A stretch of DNA of 49,462 bases from Spirulina subsalsa FACHB-351 (GCF_026130165.1 NZ_JAIHOM010000027.1:1-49462); one strand, 5' to 3'. Counted from the first letter of the stretch, positions 1 to 8,661 are shown. Program-made: numbers and translations. The notes: generated by a model from the sequence alone, not told the origin.

Positions 1-122
1 AGAGTGGGGATCATGAGAACACCGAACCAACCGATGTAAAGACGGTTATTGGTGCTGGTTACCCACTGACAGAACCGCTCCCAAACGTTGGCGCTTTCGC
101 GCTGTTGAATGGTGGTTGTCAT
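1..122 (-). CDS. psbA: Photosystem II protein D1, N-terminal fragment
   Basis: The minus-strand reading from the ATG at 122 gives [17 protein letters not shown] and continues through a [20 protein letters not shown] block to the window edge. This is the diagnostic N-terminus of D1, the reaction-centre subunit of photosystem II that binds the redox cofactors and sits in the thylakoid membrane. Only about 40 of the usual 360 residues are present, so the isoform (which residue occupies position 130, for example) cannot be told. A strong housekeeping-type promoter lies just upstream at 195-223. The gene is divergent from cofG. Confidence 0.97.
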   Translation of the reverse strand, partial: MTTTIQQRESANVWERFCQWVTSTNNRLYIGWFGVLMIPT

Positions 123-194
123 GGTTTGATAATTTCTAAATCTAGATAATGGATGATGATGGGAAAGTCCTAGATTAGCTTTCCGCTAGGTTTC

Positions 195-223
195 ATTATA
201 GGGGGTGCATTACAATTTGTAAA
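195..223 (-). promoter_or_regulatory. psbA promoter
   Basis: On the minus strand a -35 hexamer TTTACA (218-223) is followed after exactly 17 bases by a consensus -10 TATAAT (195-200). This leaves an untranslated leader of roughly 65 bases before the psbA ATG at 122. The match is close to the group 1/2 sigma-70 consensus, as expected for a highly expressed photosystem gene. The divergent cofG start is only about 30 bases from the -35 box. Confidence 0.8.
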
Positions 224-251
224 GTGTTTCTGAGAATTTTTTGAGGGGAGA

Positions 252-1226
252 ATGGAAGAGGGGAGGAAAATTACTTATAGTCCGGCTTATACTCTAGTTC
301 CGACTTATGAGTGTTTTAATTGCTGTGGTTATTGCAATTTCCGCGAGGATCCGGGGGTGGGGGATTGGTTGAGTTTGAGGGAGGCGGAGGGGATTTTGCG
401 ATCGCTCCAAAATTCGGGGGTGGTGGAAATCCTGATTCTCAGTGGGGAGGTTCACCCCCAAAGTTCCCGTCGTGGTGCTTGGTTTGAGCGGATTTATCAG
501 TTATGTGAGTTGGCGTTAAGTTTGGGCTATCTCCCCCATACCAATGTGGGGCCGTTGAGTCGGTGGGAAATGGCAAGGTTACGAGAGGTCAATGTTTCCA
601 TGGGGTTAATGGTGGAACAGGTGACTCCTCGCTTGTTGGAGACGGTGCATCGACTAGCACCCAGTAAGCGGCCGGAGGTGCGGTTACAACAGTTGATTTG
701 GGCGGGGGAGTTAAGGATTCCCTTTACCACGGGCTTATTGTTGGGGATTGGGGAGCAGGAGGAGGATTGGGCTGACAGTTTAAGGGCGATCGCGTCCATT
801 CATGAACAATACCAACATATTCAAGAGGTGATCCTGCAACCCCACAGCCAAGGGGCAACCCAGAGTTATGAGGGGGAGGCAAGGGAGGAGGGGCAATTGT
901 TGCGGGCCGTTGCCTTAGCCCGGGAAATTTTACCCCCAGAGATTACCCTGCAAATTCCCCCCAATTTAGTGGGGGATGGGGCAATGTTGCGGGCCTGTTT
1001 AGCGGCTGGTGCGCGGGATTTGGGGGGAATTGGCCCCAAGGATGAGGTCAATCCCGATTATCCCCATGTTCAGGTGGCGGCGTTGCAGGAGGCGATCGCA
1101 CCGGATGGCTGGCAATTAGTGCCTCGTCTTCCTGTCTACCCCCAATATTTGGGTTGGTTGTCGGAACCGTTACAAGGACTGGTTAAACCATCTCCCCCCT
1201 TGAACCCCAACCATCACCACGAATAA
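252..1226 (+). CDS. cofG: FO synthase subunit 1 (7,8-didemethyl-8-hydroxy-5-deazariboflavin synthase CofG), radical SAM
   Basis: This 324-aa protein carries a radical-SAM cluster motif CX3CX2C at C21, C25 and C28 (CFNCCGYC), followed by the expected TIM-barrel sequence. Length and motifs fit CofG, which with CofH condenses a tyrosine-derived radical with 5-amino-6-ribitylamino-uracil to make the deazaflavin FO. In cyanobacteria FO is known as the antenna chromophore of deazaflavin-type DNA photolyase. No cofH or photolyase gene is in this window. The preceding GAGGGGAGA is a good ribosome binding site for the ATG at 252. The 3' end overlaps the convergent lnt gene by 57 bases. Radical-SAM identity is certain; CofG is favoured over CofH because of length and motif context. 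Confidence 0.85.
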   Translation: MEEGRKITYSPAYTLVPTYECFNCCGYCNFREDPGVGDWLSLREAEGILRSLQNSGVVEILILSGEVHPQSSRRGAWFERIYQLCELALSLGYLPHTNVGPLSRWEMARLREVNVSMGLMVEQVTPRLLETVHRLAPSKRPEVRLQQLIWAGELRIPFTTGLLLGIGEQEEDWADSLRAIASIHEQYQHIQEVILQPHSQGATQSYEGEAREEGQLLRAVALAREILPPEITLQIPPNLVGDGAMLRACLAAGARDLGGIGPKDEVNPDYPHVQVAALQEAIAPDGWQLVPRLPVYPQYLGWLSEPLQGLVKPSPPLNPNHHHE

Positions 1227-2747
1227 CAACGGGGTTAACCAATCCCCCCAACGGACATAAAGGGTTTGAGTTTGCCGACGGTATAGAGTGCCGATATAGG
1301 TTTCATAGCGATTGATGCCGGAAATCCAGAGGGTGCGGCCGTGGGGATCAACCCAAGCGGAATATCCGGTATTCGTAGCACGGGCGGCCCAGCGATCATT
1401 TTCAATGGCACGCATCACGTCTTGAGCATGGTGTTGGGCGGGCATTACTTCGCTATAGTGAGCATTATTAGAGGCGGTGAGGATGAATTCCCCCCCTTGT
1501 CGGGTTTGGCGGCGGAAATGGTCTTGAAAGGCGGACTCGTAACAGATGCCCACAATGGCTTGACCGAAAGGAGTTTGTACAATTTGATCCGGTTTTCCAA
1601 AGGCTAAATGAGCGTCGAGGGGAGAGAGACGGTTAATAAAGGGGCTTAAGAGGGACTCAAAAGGAATATATTCGCCCAGGGGGACTAATTTCACTTTGTC
1701 GTAGCGGTGTAAGACTTCTCCTGTGCCGCTGAGGGTAAATAAGCTGTTGGTGAGGCGATCGCCTTTTTGACCAAATCCCCCCATCCAAACTAACACGCCT
1801 TGGTTTAACACCGCTTGATAAAAGGAACGAGTCTGGCGAAACCGCTCATTCCAGATGAAGGGTAAGGCCGTTTCTGGGGTAAGCACCGCCTCCACCCCCT
1901 GACGAGTTAAATCTAAATAGCCTTGGGTGTAGCCCTCAATGGCTTTTTGCCAGCCAGCCGGATACAGTTTAATCTCGTTGGGAACGTTGCCCTGAATAAT
2001 GCCAATGGTTAGGGGATTTTGGTCATTTAACGGGCGACTATAAAGGGTAAATCCCACCAGATGCAGCACCAGACAACAACTGAGCGCCCAGCCCAAAGCC
2101 TGCCAACGACGAGAGAGTAACCCCTCGGCGAGGATACCATTGACTAAAACAATGGCCGCCGTTACCATACCAGATCCCGACAGTTGCCCCAGATGAAGGA
2201 TGAACAGATTATGGGGGCTTTGGGTATAGGCTAAGGACGACCACCACAAATCCCCGGAACGCCAGATGGCCTCTAAAACACACCAGAGGGCAATTCCGGT
2301 CAAAATTCGGCTCAACGGGGCTAAATAGGGCAAAATTGGGGCAAATTGGCTCATTTTTGCCGGGGGATGCACCCGGTTTAACCAGCCCATGCCCAAAGCC
2401 CAACCCGCGACGAGGGCAGCCCCCCAAGCGGTGATAAATAGCCAACACAACAGGGCAATGAGCAAACTAGCGAGCCAAGGGACTCCCATCCAAGTCATGG
2501 GGTGAATTCCGGTGATCCAAAAAAGGGCTAAACCGTGATAACCACAGCCCCAAACGAGGCCATAGAAGATGGCTTGTCGGGGAGTCCCCCGCACCACCGC
2601 CCACCACAGGGGAGCTAGGGCAATCCAAGCTAAGGGAAAGGCTTCGAGGGGGGCGGGGGTGAAGCCCATTAATAAGCCCCCACAAAGAACCCAGCCTAAA
2701 TCTCCTTGTAATTTTTGTCCCCATCGGGTGAGCCTTTTACGCCACAT
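1170..2747 (-). CDS. lnt: Apolipoprotein N-acyltransferase
   Basis: This 525-aa integral membrane enzyme transfers the third acyl chain to the N-terminal cysteine of lipoproteins. The first half holds several hydrophobic segments; the second half is a nitrilase-fold domain. The Glu-Lys-Cys triad is visible: E292 in TPETALPF, K351 in YDKVKLVPLGEYIPFE, and C402 in VGICYESAF. I place the start at the ATG at 2747, not at an in-frame codon 11 residues upstream, because GGGAGG sits just before it and the ATG overlaps the stop of the preceding RHH gene as TAATG, suggesting translational coupling. The 3' end overlaps convergent cofG. Confidence 0.93.
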   Translation of the reverse strand: MWRKRLTRWGQKLQGDLGWVLCGGLLMGFTPAPLEAFPLAWIALAPLWWAVVRGTPRQAIFYGLVWGCGYHGLALFWITGIHPMTWMGVPWLASLLIALLCWLFITAWGAALVAGWALGMGWLNRVHPPAKMSQFAPILPYLAPLSRILTGIALWCVLEAIWRSGDLWWSSLAYTQSPHNLFILHLGQLSGSGMVTAAIVLVNGILAEGLLSRRWQALGWALSCCLVLHLVGFTLYSRPLNDQNPLTIGIIQGNVPNEIKLYPAGWQKAIEGYTQGYLDLTRQGVEAVLTPETALPFIWNERFRQTRSFYQAVLNQGVLVWMGGFGQKGDRLTNSLFTLSGTGEVLHRYDKVKLVPLGEYIPFESLLSPFINRLSPLDAHLAFGKPDQIVQTPFGQAIVGICYESAFQDHFRRQTRQGGEFILTASNNAHYSEVMPAQHHAQDVMRAIENDRWAARATNTGYSAWVDPHGRTLWISGINRYETYIGTLYRRQTQTLYVRWGDWLTPLLFVVMVGVQGGRWFNQSL

Positions 2748-3160
2748 TAACGATCCTCCCACGGTGACAACCAAGGACAAAGGTCTAACAACTCTTGGGG
2801 ACTTAAACCGATTTGTTGCGCCCTGGCATCAAGGGGGATGGAGGGAAGGCGACGACTGGAGGCTGGGGGAATTTGTTTGGGGGGGGAGATGGGTTCCGGG
2901 GGTAAGACATGAACAACGGTTTGCTGTTCTAAATCGTTCACTTTGTCGTTGAGGGAGGTGATTTTACCATTGAGTTTAGTCACCGCCCGAGCTAGTTTTT
3001 CCAGTTTCTCGTCGGTGGAAGATTTTTTGGTTTTGCCCAAAAACTGCGCGATCGCCATTTTCATCACATCATTCCGGGTGAGTCCGTGGCGTTGGGCAAA
3101 ATCATCCACTTCAGCGAGCCAATCCTCTGGCAACTTTACCCCAATATTTTTTAAGGTCAT
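2747..3160 (-). CDS. Ribbon-helix-helix-like protein with coiled coil
   Basis: This 137-aa protein begins MTLKNIGVKLPEDWLAEVDD, continuing into a helix-turn-helix stretch (FAQRHGLTRNDVMKMAIAQFL); that beta-strand plus two-helix pattern fits an RHH/CopG-like DNA-binding domain. Residues about 50-85 form a charged coiled coil (KLEKLARAVTKLNGKITSLNDKV in outline), then a proline-rich linker and a C-terminal helix. It lies upstream of lnt and its stop codon overlaps the lnt ATG, so the two are almost certainly cotranscribed. The target is unknown; a DNA-binding role is inferred only from the N-terminal pattern. Confidence 0.65.
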   Translation of the reverse strand: MTLKNIGVKLPEDWLAEVDDFAQRHGLTRNDVMKMAIAQFLGKTKKSSTDEKLEKLARAVTKLNGKITSLNDKVNDLEQQTVVHVLPPEPISPPKQIPPASSRRLPSIPLDARAQQIGLSPQELLDLCPWLSPWEDR

Positions 3161-3363
3161 GGATTTAGAACAAAGGTGAACAGGAATTCAGGACTATTTT
3201 AGCGGATACATTTACGCGACATTTATCTGCAATGTCGGAGAGAGTTAACCGACCCATAGTGTATCTTTGCGATGGACTCCCATCAAGTCACCCCTTGCCC
3301 AGTCTGGAACAGAAAACCAATCCCATTCCAGCCAGTCTCTCCTTCCAGTCTAAACTCCAGTTA

Positions 3364-4380
3364 TTAGTTAACCAGTCGGAATTTTGCCAAAACGGGAAGA
3401 TGATCAGAAGCTTGTCCAATGTTCTGTAAAACCTTAGAGTTAACTAATTCCAATGAGTCGGGAGTATAAAAAATATAATCCAGTTTAACCGTTGGTTCAT
3501 TAGAGGGAAATGTTTTCATCTCTGGCTCATTCATGGCTTTTTCTGGCACAACAGAGCGAATTTTAGGATGATTTAATAGGAGTTGAATCGTTGAATCAGG
3601 AGCATCTGGAGTTAAATGGGGATCACTATTAAAATCCCCCATTAATAACACCGGATAGTCTGTTTCATATTGTGCCAGTATATCAAGAACGGCTTTAGTT
3701 TGGCGGCGACGAGTGGGAATCTCAAAGGCTTCTAAATGAACATTAATCACAATAATAGGTTGTCCATTTATCTCAATTTCGGCGATTTGTGCCAGTCGAT
3801 CAAGATAAAAAGCCTTGTAGAAAAAGGGACGGTTTTCCACCGGGCTTAAAACTAGGCGCTCATGATGGCGAATCGGGGATTGACTCAGAATAGTTTGACT
3901 GGAAAGAATGCGGCGAAAATGGACGCTAGGGGGCCAGTAGGGGAACGGGAGATAGTTTTTATCCCAATTAATGGCGATCGCACCATAAGCCATCCCTAAC
4001 CCCTTGCTGAGAGCCTCCACTTGATGGACTTCATAGGAACGGTGAGAGGGCAGATCAATCTCCTGTAGCCCCATAATATCAATGTTTAAGGGTTTGAGCG
4101 TCCCTAGAACTCGCTTTAAATTCTCCTCAAATAGTTCTCGTGGGGGACGGGTGGCCTCATTATTAGTTAAACCTGACAAATACCCGATATTGTAGGTCAT
4201 AACGCTAAAAACGGGCTGCTCTTTAGTTGGGGTAAAAACAGCATCATCCCGCACAATTTCCGCATACTTTTCTTGCGGGTAATGTGCCGCACTCGCCCAA
4301 AAAAAGAAGAGGATCAGGGCTAGGATGAAAACGCCTAAAACCAGACCCCAAATCACCAGTAATTTATCTAGCGTTTCCAT
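3364..4380 (-). CDS. Membrane-anchored endonuclease/exonuclease/phosphatase family protein
   Basis: The chosen start (METLDKLLV, ATG at 4380) gives 338 aa with one N-terminal transmembrane helix (about residues 8-28, IWGLVLGVFILALILFFFW), then an EEP-fold domain. Motifs typical of the DNase I-like superfamily are present: MTYNIGYL, IMGLQEID (catalytic Glu), a VINVHLEAF strand, LLMGDFNSDP and the terminal SDHLPVLAKF. The substrate could be nucleic acid, a phosphoinositide-like lipid or another phosphodiester; the membrane anchor puts the domain outside the cytoplasm if the N-terminus is inside. The start codon lies inside a dispersed 33-bp repeat (4369-4401), so the first codons and the 5' leader were probably supplied by a mobile sequence. 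An in-frame start 10 codons upstream exists. Confidence 0.85.
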   Translation of the reverse strand: METLDKLLVIWGLVLGVFILALILFFFWASAAHYPQEKYAEIVRDDAVFTPTKEQPVFSVMTYNIGYLSGLTNNEATRPPRELFEENLKRVLGTLKPLNIDIMGLQEIDLPSHRSYEVHQVEALSKGLGMAYGAIAINWDKNYLPFPYWPPSVHFRRILSSQTILSQSPIRHHERLVLSPVENRPFFYKAFYLDRLAQIAEIEINGQPIIVINVHLEAFEIPTRRRQTKAVLDILAQYETDYPVLLMGDFNSDPHLTPDAPDSTIQLLLNHPKIRSVVPEKAMNEPEMKTFPSNEPTVKLDYIFYTPDSLELVNSKVLQNIGQASDHLPVLAKFRLVN

Positions 4381-4401
4381 TTGAGTTTTGTAATCCACAA
4401 G
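4369..4401. repeat. Dispersed 33-bp repeat, copy 1 (IS630-type terminal-repeat-like)
   Basis: This 33-base stretch recurs exactly at 17006-17038 in the same orientation and, in a diverged form of about 27 bases on the opposite strand, at 13756-13782 beside an IS630 transposase remnant. It contains TAGCGTTTCCATTTGAG. The copy here overlaps the start of the endonuclease/exonuclease/phosphatase gene. Confidence 0.8.
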
Positions 4402-4498
4402 AGAAAGCAAAGGGAACAGGGAATAGTATACAAGGGTTACAAGGAGCTTAACGTATTATGAGAAACTGCTCTGAGAGTTGATCAATGATTGGGAACCG

Positions 4499-5686
4499 CT
4501 ATAATCCATTCACCTTGAATTCCTGTAAAACCATCTGTTGGATAGTGGCTAAAGGTTTTTGCCGTTCTCTGGCAATTTTGGCACAATCTTCATATTCCGG
4601 CTGTATATTGATGACATCTGTTCCCTGACGGGCAATTTTGACCCGCACTTCACCATAGGGGGTTTCAACCTTGCACAATTCTCGTGCTAGAATCCGGCGA
4701 GTTTGTAGACGGGAACGAATGCCTAAAGTAGTGGTTTCTCGAAATAAAATGTCTTGACAATCCTCTACCGTTTCCGGGTGACAAATTACCGTAATAAGAT
4801 GACCTGGGCGGGATTTTTTCATGCCGATGGCCTGAGTGAAGACATCTAGCGCCCCAGCTTTCAACAGTTCCTCGCTCGTGTAGGCGATCGCTTGAGGGGT
4901 GAGATCATCCACCTGAGTTTCAAGCACCGCAACGGTTTCCGCCTCCGTCTTTTCCTGACGTTCTCCAATCCAGAGGCGCAAAATATTCGGCATCGACAGA
5001 TCATGATCCCCCGCCCCTAATCCCACTCGGCCTAACTGCATCGCTGGGATCGGACCAAATTGTTCCGCTAAAGTGGTGACAATAGCTGCCCCCGTGGGAG
5101 TCACTAATTCCCGTTCAATGCCATTGCTATAAACCGGAACTTGGCGCATTTGCCACAACTCCAACACCGCCGGGACAGGCACAGGCATCCGGCCATGAGC
5201 CGCTTTTACCGTTCCTCCTCCCGTCGGTAAAGCCGAACAGTAGAGCGTTTCAATCTCTAAATAATGCAAGCCCAAACAAGTCCCCACAATATCCACCAAG
5301 GCATCCGTTGCCCCCACCTCGTGGAAATGCACCTTTTCCGGGGCGACACCATGAACGATACCCTCTGCGATCGCCAACTGTCGGAAAATTTGCAAACTCC
5401 ACTCCTTCACCTGGGGGGGTAACGTCGCCCCTTGAATAATTTGTTCAATCTCCGGTAAATGTCGGTGATGGTGATGATCCCTCGTCATCACCTTAACCTG
5501 AACCTTCGTCGCCCGTTGACCTTGCCGTAACACCTCTTCAGACCACAATTGACACTCTTCCGCCAATCCCAAAACCTGTAACAGTTGATTTAACTCCTGC
5601 CAAGGCAGCCCCGCATCCACCAAAGCCCCCAAACACATATCCCCAGCGATTCCCGTGGGACAGTCAAAATAAGCGATTTTCCCCAT
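4499..5686 (-). CDS. larC: Nickel pincer cofactor biosynthesis protein LarC
   Basis: This 395-aa protein opens with MGKIAYFDCPTGIAGDMCLG and has the His-rich run DHHHHRH (about residue 70), VHFHEVGATDALVDIVG, and the C-terminal LarC2-like domain (VLETQVDDLTPQ, GMKKSRPGHL). LarC is the CTP-dependent cyclometallase that inserts nickel into the pincer nucleotide made by LarB and LarE. In some bacteria larC needs a programmed frameshift; here a single uninterrupted frame covers both halves. No larB, larE or lactate racemase gene is nearby. It is divergent from the Sua5-family gene at 5811. Confidence 0.92.
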   Translation of the reverse strand: MGKIAYFDCPTGIAGDMCLGALVDAGLPWQELNQLLQVLGLAEECQLWSEEVLRQGQRATKVQVKVMTRDHHHHRHLPEIEQIIQGATLPPQVKEWSLQIFRQLAIAEGIVHGVAPEKVHFHEVGATDALVDIVGTCLGLHYLEIETLYCSALPTGGGTVKAAHGRMPVPVPAVLELWQMRQVPVYSNGIERELVTPTGAAIVTTLAEQFGPIPAMQLGRVGLGAGDHDLSMPNILRLWIGERQEKTEAETVAVLETQVDDLTPQAIAYTSEELLKAGALDVFTQAIGMKKSRPGHLITVICHPETVEDCQDILFRETTTLGIRSRLQTRRILARELCKVETPYGEVRVKIARQGTDVINIQPEYEDCAKIARERQKPLATIQQMVLQEFKVNGL

Positions 5687-5810
5687 TGATTTGTCAGATC
5701 CTTACTAAAATCGGTATACGATGAATGCTTTTACAATTATTGTGCAGATTTCTTTCGTCTTAGGAAAGCTCACATTAACCATTTTCTCCCCTCCTTTCCC
5801 CCTTTATTCT

Positions 5811-6464
5811 ATGGCTACCCTTTATAACATCCACCCTCAAAATCCCCAAAAACGCAGTCTCGAAGAAATCGTAACCGCCCTGAGAGATGGGGCAATCATG
5901 TTATATCCCACCGATACCGTTTATGCCATCGGTTGTGATATGAGCGTTAAATCGGCGGTACAACGGGTCAGACAACTCAAACAGCTTTCCAATGATAAAC
6001 CCCTCACCTTCCTATGTTCCTCTCTCTCTAATATTTCCCATTATGCTTGGGTCACAGATCATGCCTATCGCATCATGAAGCGCTTGATTCCAGGGCCTTA
6101 TACTTTTGTGCTACCAGCCACCAAATTAGTCCCCAAAATCGTCATGAATCCCAAGCGCAAGACCACAGGTATCCGGGTACCCCAACATCAAGTTTGTTTA
6201 GAGTTATTACAAGCCTTGGGCAACCCGATTATTTCCACCTCCGCCCATTTACCCGACGAAGACGGCGAATTTCCCACCCTTGACCTAGAACGGAGTCGCT
6301 TTTTCGATACCCTCGAACCCTTGGTAGACCTAATTATTGACGATAGTTCAGACCCCGGTCATCAAGTATCCACCATATTAGATTTGACCAGTGAGAAACC
6401 TTCTGTGGTTCGGAGAGGTCTTGGATGGGAAGCGATGGAAGAATGGTTAGTCCTAAGTGATTAA
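5811..6464 (+). CDS. Sua5/YciO/YrdC family protein (L-threonylcarbamoyladenylate synthase type)
   Basis: This 217-aa protein has the KRSLEEIV-TALRDGAIMLYPTDTVYAIGCD signature of the YrdC fold (as two adjoining blocks), KQLSNDKPLTFLC, and IPGPYTFVLPAT. The family makes threonylcarbamoyl-AMP for the universal tRNA t6A37 modification; YciO-type members are close relatives with less certain activity. The short length without a C-terminal Sua5 domain fits YrdC/YciO. I start at the ATG at 5811 (MATLYNIHPQ), which matches the family N-terminus; an upstream in-frame ATG at 5721 would add 30 residues unlike the family. Confidence 0.85.
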   Translation: MATLYNIHPQNPQKRSLEEIVTALRDGAIMLYPTDTVYAIGCDMSVKSAVQRVRQLKQLSNDKPLTFLCSSLSNISHYAWVTDHAYRIMKRLIPGPYTFVLPATKLVPKIVMNPKRKTTGIRVPQHQVCLELLQALGNPIISTSAHLPDEDGEFPTLDLERSRFFDTLEPLVDLIIDDSSDPGHQVSTILDLTSEKPSVVRRGLGWEAMEEWLVLSD

Positions 6465-6845
6465 TCTGGGTCAAAATGTCTCCCACAACAGAACGGAATG
6501 GGTTTACGGATGTTTTGCAGTCTGGCCTCCAGTTTCTGAACTGTCTCCATTTTGGGGATAGGAGAAGTGGCGGAACAGATTCATCGCCCCAAGGCAGATC
6601 GGCTGAAAGTTAGATGAGCATTGAGATTCGCGCTTCTTTGCCGATTGTGCCAATTGTCAGGGTGTATCACCGGATCACGCAAGCTTGAGGTTCTGACACA
6701 AGAACCCCCCAGGGTCAAAGCGTGACCGCGTAAAGTCAAAGTATCAGGAACAGGAAAACGCCAACGGTTCAAGCAATGGCTGATTTATTTCCCGAATCCT
6801 GAAACTTGATTTGTTACTCTGTCGTCTGTTTTAAGGGGCATTACC
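6465..6845. other. Intergenic region upstream of hetZ-like gene
   Basis: This 381-base stretch separates the Sua5-family gene from the hetZ-like gene on the same strand. A weak 63-aa frame on the minus strand has no recognisable features and I do not call it. The segment is the likely location of the hetZ promoter, but no strong -35/-10 pair stands out. AAGGGG, 8 bases before the ATG at 6846, is the ribosome binding site. Confidence 0.5.
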
Positions 6846-8033
6846 ATGCAAGCACACACCTGTCACTTTGTATCACAATCTACCGATCCCACCACGACCC
6901 ATCCGGAAAAGCAACAATCGCCCTTAGAGTTTGTCTTGCTCGAAGAAATTCGCGATCGCGCTGGATTATCTGGTCGTTCTGCTCACGCTGTCGCCCACCG
7001 TATCGCGGAAGAAGTGCGTCGAGTTTGCAGCAAAAGCGATCGCATCCAAGGCTCCGGGGAAGTCCGCACTCACTTACTTTATTTAGGCTACCACCGCTTA
7101 AACAAATGTCTTTCCTACTTTAAATTAGGCGCGAAACAAGGCCGCGTCGAACTGCACAGCAACCTCAGCGTCATGGTATACCGTCATATTGCCCCCACCC
7201 GCTTACAAATGGGGTTCTCCGGTCGGTATAACTTGATTGAAGACTTTTTACAGGATTTCTATGTCGAGTCCTTAAAAGCCTTCCGTCGAGAAAATGAGGT
7301 AGCTGAAGACTACCAACCCCGCACCCAATTGGAATTAGCGGAATATATGGCCTTCACCGAACAATATGCCAAACGTCGGATCACCTTACCCAACGGCTAC
7401 GCTCAACAGTTAATCATCCTGAGAGCGCAAAGTTTCTCCCGTCGTCAACCCAAAGAAACCAGCGTAGACCTTGAACAAGCGGTAGAATTCGCCAAAGATG
7501 AAGACGCGCAAGCTTATCAACGCTCGGCCACCGTCCAGCAAGTGCGTTCCCAAATGGTCGCCGATACCCCAGATCCTTGGGAAAACGTCAAACGCGACCG
7601 GGTGATTGCCTCCCTGTTTGAGTACCTGAAAGACCAAGGTCACTCCGACTGTGCCGACTACTTAGCCTTGAAACTCCAAGACCTCCCGGCATCAGAAATT
7701 GACGAAATCTTAGGCCTCACCCCCCGTCAACGGGACTATCTGCAACAACGGTTTAAATACCATGTGGACAAATTCGCCAGAACCACCCACTGGAAACTGG
7801 TTCATCAGTGGTTAGATGCAGACTTAGACCAAAAATTGGGGATGACCTATGACCAGTGGCAACAATTTCAGAGTCAAATTTCTGAAGGTGATCGCGAACT
7901 CTTGGCCCTCAAACAAAATCAAGTTAGTGACGCTGAGATTCAAACCCGCTTGGGGTGTTCCGCCAAAAAATTACAAAAACGTTGGACCGCACTCTTGGAC
8001 TTGGCCTCCAAAATGCGCAACGAGGCCCAATGA
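6846..8033 (+). CDS. hetZ: HetZ-type heterocyst-differentiation regulator homologue
   Basis: This 395-aa cytoplasmic protein matches what I recall of HetZ: an AHAVAHRIAEEVRRVCSKSDRIQ block near residues 45-70, RGRVELHSNLSVMVYRHI, a LIEDFLQDFYVESLKAFRREN block, and a C-terminal region ILGLTPRQRDYLQQRFKYHV that resembles a helix-turn-helix. HetZ works with HetR and PatU in heterocyst patterning in Anabaena and is also conserved in filamentous cyanobacteria that lack heterocysts, where its role is not settled. No patU or hetP neighbour is seen here. A terminator-like hairpin follows. The identification rests on motif memory, not an alignment. Confidence 0.75.
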   Translation: MQAHTCHFVSQSTDPTTTHPEKQQSPLEFVLLEEIRDRAGLSGRSAHAVAHRIAEEVRRVCSKSDRIQGSGEVRTHLLYLGYHRLNKCLSYFKLGAKQGRVELHSNLSVMVYRHIAPTRLQMGFSGRYNLIEDFLQDFYVESLKAFRRENEVAEDYQPRTQLELAEYMAFTEQYAKRRITLPNGYAQQLIILRAQSFSRRQPKETSVDLEQAVEFAKDEDAQAYQRSATVQQVRSQMVADTPDPWENVKRDRVIASLFEYLKDQGHSDCADYLALKLQDLPASEIDEILGLTPRQRDYLQQRFKYHVDKFARTTHWKLVHQWLDADLDQKLGMTYDQWQQFQSQISEGDRELLALKQNQVSDAEIQTRLGCSAKKLQKRWTALLDLASKMRNEAQ

Positions 8034-8042
8034 AGAGGACAA

Positions 8043-8065
8043 TCCCCCCCGTGGGAAGGGGGGGA
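8043..8065. repeat. G/C-run hairpin after hetZ
   Basis: A perfect 8-bp stem (T plus seven C at 8043-8050, seven G plus A at 8058-8065) closes a 7-base loop just after the hetZ stop codon. There is no T-run after it, so it may be an mRNA 3' stabiliser or simply part of the bidirectional termination region. Confidence 0.5.
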
Positions 8066-8103
8066 CAATCAGGGGCATTCTACCCACCTTCCCTCTAGTC
8101 CTA

Positions 8104-8122
8104 GCCCCCCTTGGGGGTTTTT
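8104..8122 (+). terminator. Intrinsic terminator of hetZ
   Basis: Five or six C at 8105-8110 pair with five G at 8113-8117 over a very short loop, followed at once by five T. It lies between convergent hetZ and the small exported-protein gene, and fits rho-independent termination of plus-strand transcription. The loop is unusually short. Confidence 0.5.
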
Positions 8123-8130
8123 CCCGTCCA

Positions 8131-8661
8131 TCAGGGCGTTACCACACTAAAGATAATCTGCGTAACTTGTCCTTGATTATTGCGAAACAATTCGAGGACA
8201 AATCCCCCACCCATCTCCGGGTCGGTTTCATCATACAAAATGCGCTCTCGGGTTTCTTCGGTAATCCGATTTAATCGCATTCTTCCCCGACTGAGCATCC
8301 GAGCATAATTCAACGCCTCACCACGGGAGAGGGCAACATTAGGGGTCAGAATCAATTGAGCGTATTCCGTAGACGCGCCTATATTCGTGACCGTGGCATT
8401 ATTGAATAGATATTGACGGCGATAACTACAATACCCCGGTAGATTGTAAGTCTCGCAAGCATCCGACCAAGTGGGAATCAATTGTAGGGTTGTGGCATTA
8501 AAAGGGCGATCGCGAAACCGAGTTTCCGTCGGTACCGTGACAAAATGATCCCCTTCCACCACCAACAGGGGAGACGTGAACGAAGTCGCCGTAGCAGGTG
8601 GAATAAACCCCCCAATGACCAAGGCCATCACAGCAACTGAAAAAGTAGAAAGAGAAAGCAT
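8131..8661 (-). CDS. Exported hypothetical protein
   Basis: With the start at 8661 (MLSLSTFSVAVMALVIGG) this is a 176-aa protein with a signal peptide ending near PPATATSF. The mature part contains a cysteine pair (SDACETYNLPGYCSYRRQY), a beta-rich central portion (TNIGASTEYAQLILTP) and ends VTQIIFSVVTP. I do not recognise the family. A longer in-frame version reaching 8865 adds a second hydrophobic segment and is less likely. It is convergent with hetZ and divergent from the large DUF4157 gene. The evenly used codons and clear signal peptide support a real gene. Confidence 0.65.
   Translation of the reverse strand: MLSLSTFSVAVMALVIGGFIPPATATSFTSPLLVVEGDHFVTVPTETRFRDRPFNATTLQLIPTWSDACETYNLPGYCSYRRQYLFNNATVTNIGASTEYAQLILTPNVALSRGEALNYARMLSRGRMRLNRITEETRERILYDETDPEMGGGFVLELFRNNQGQVTQIIFSVVTP

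Noticed and set aside
2569-2952. 127-aa plus-strand frame
   Set aside because: Overlaps both lnt and the RHH-like gene in antisense and has no family features.
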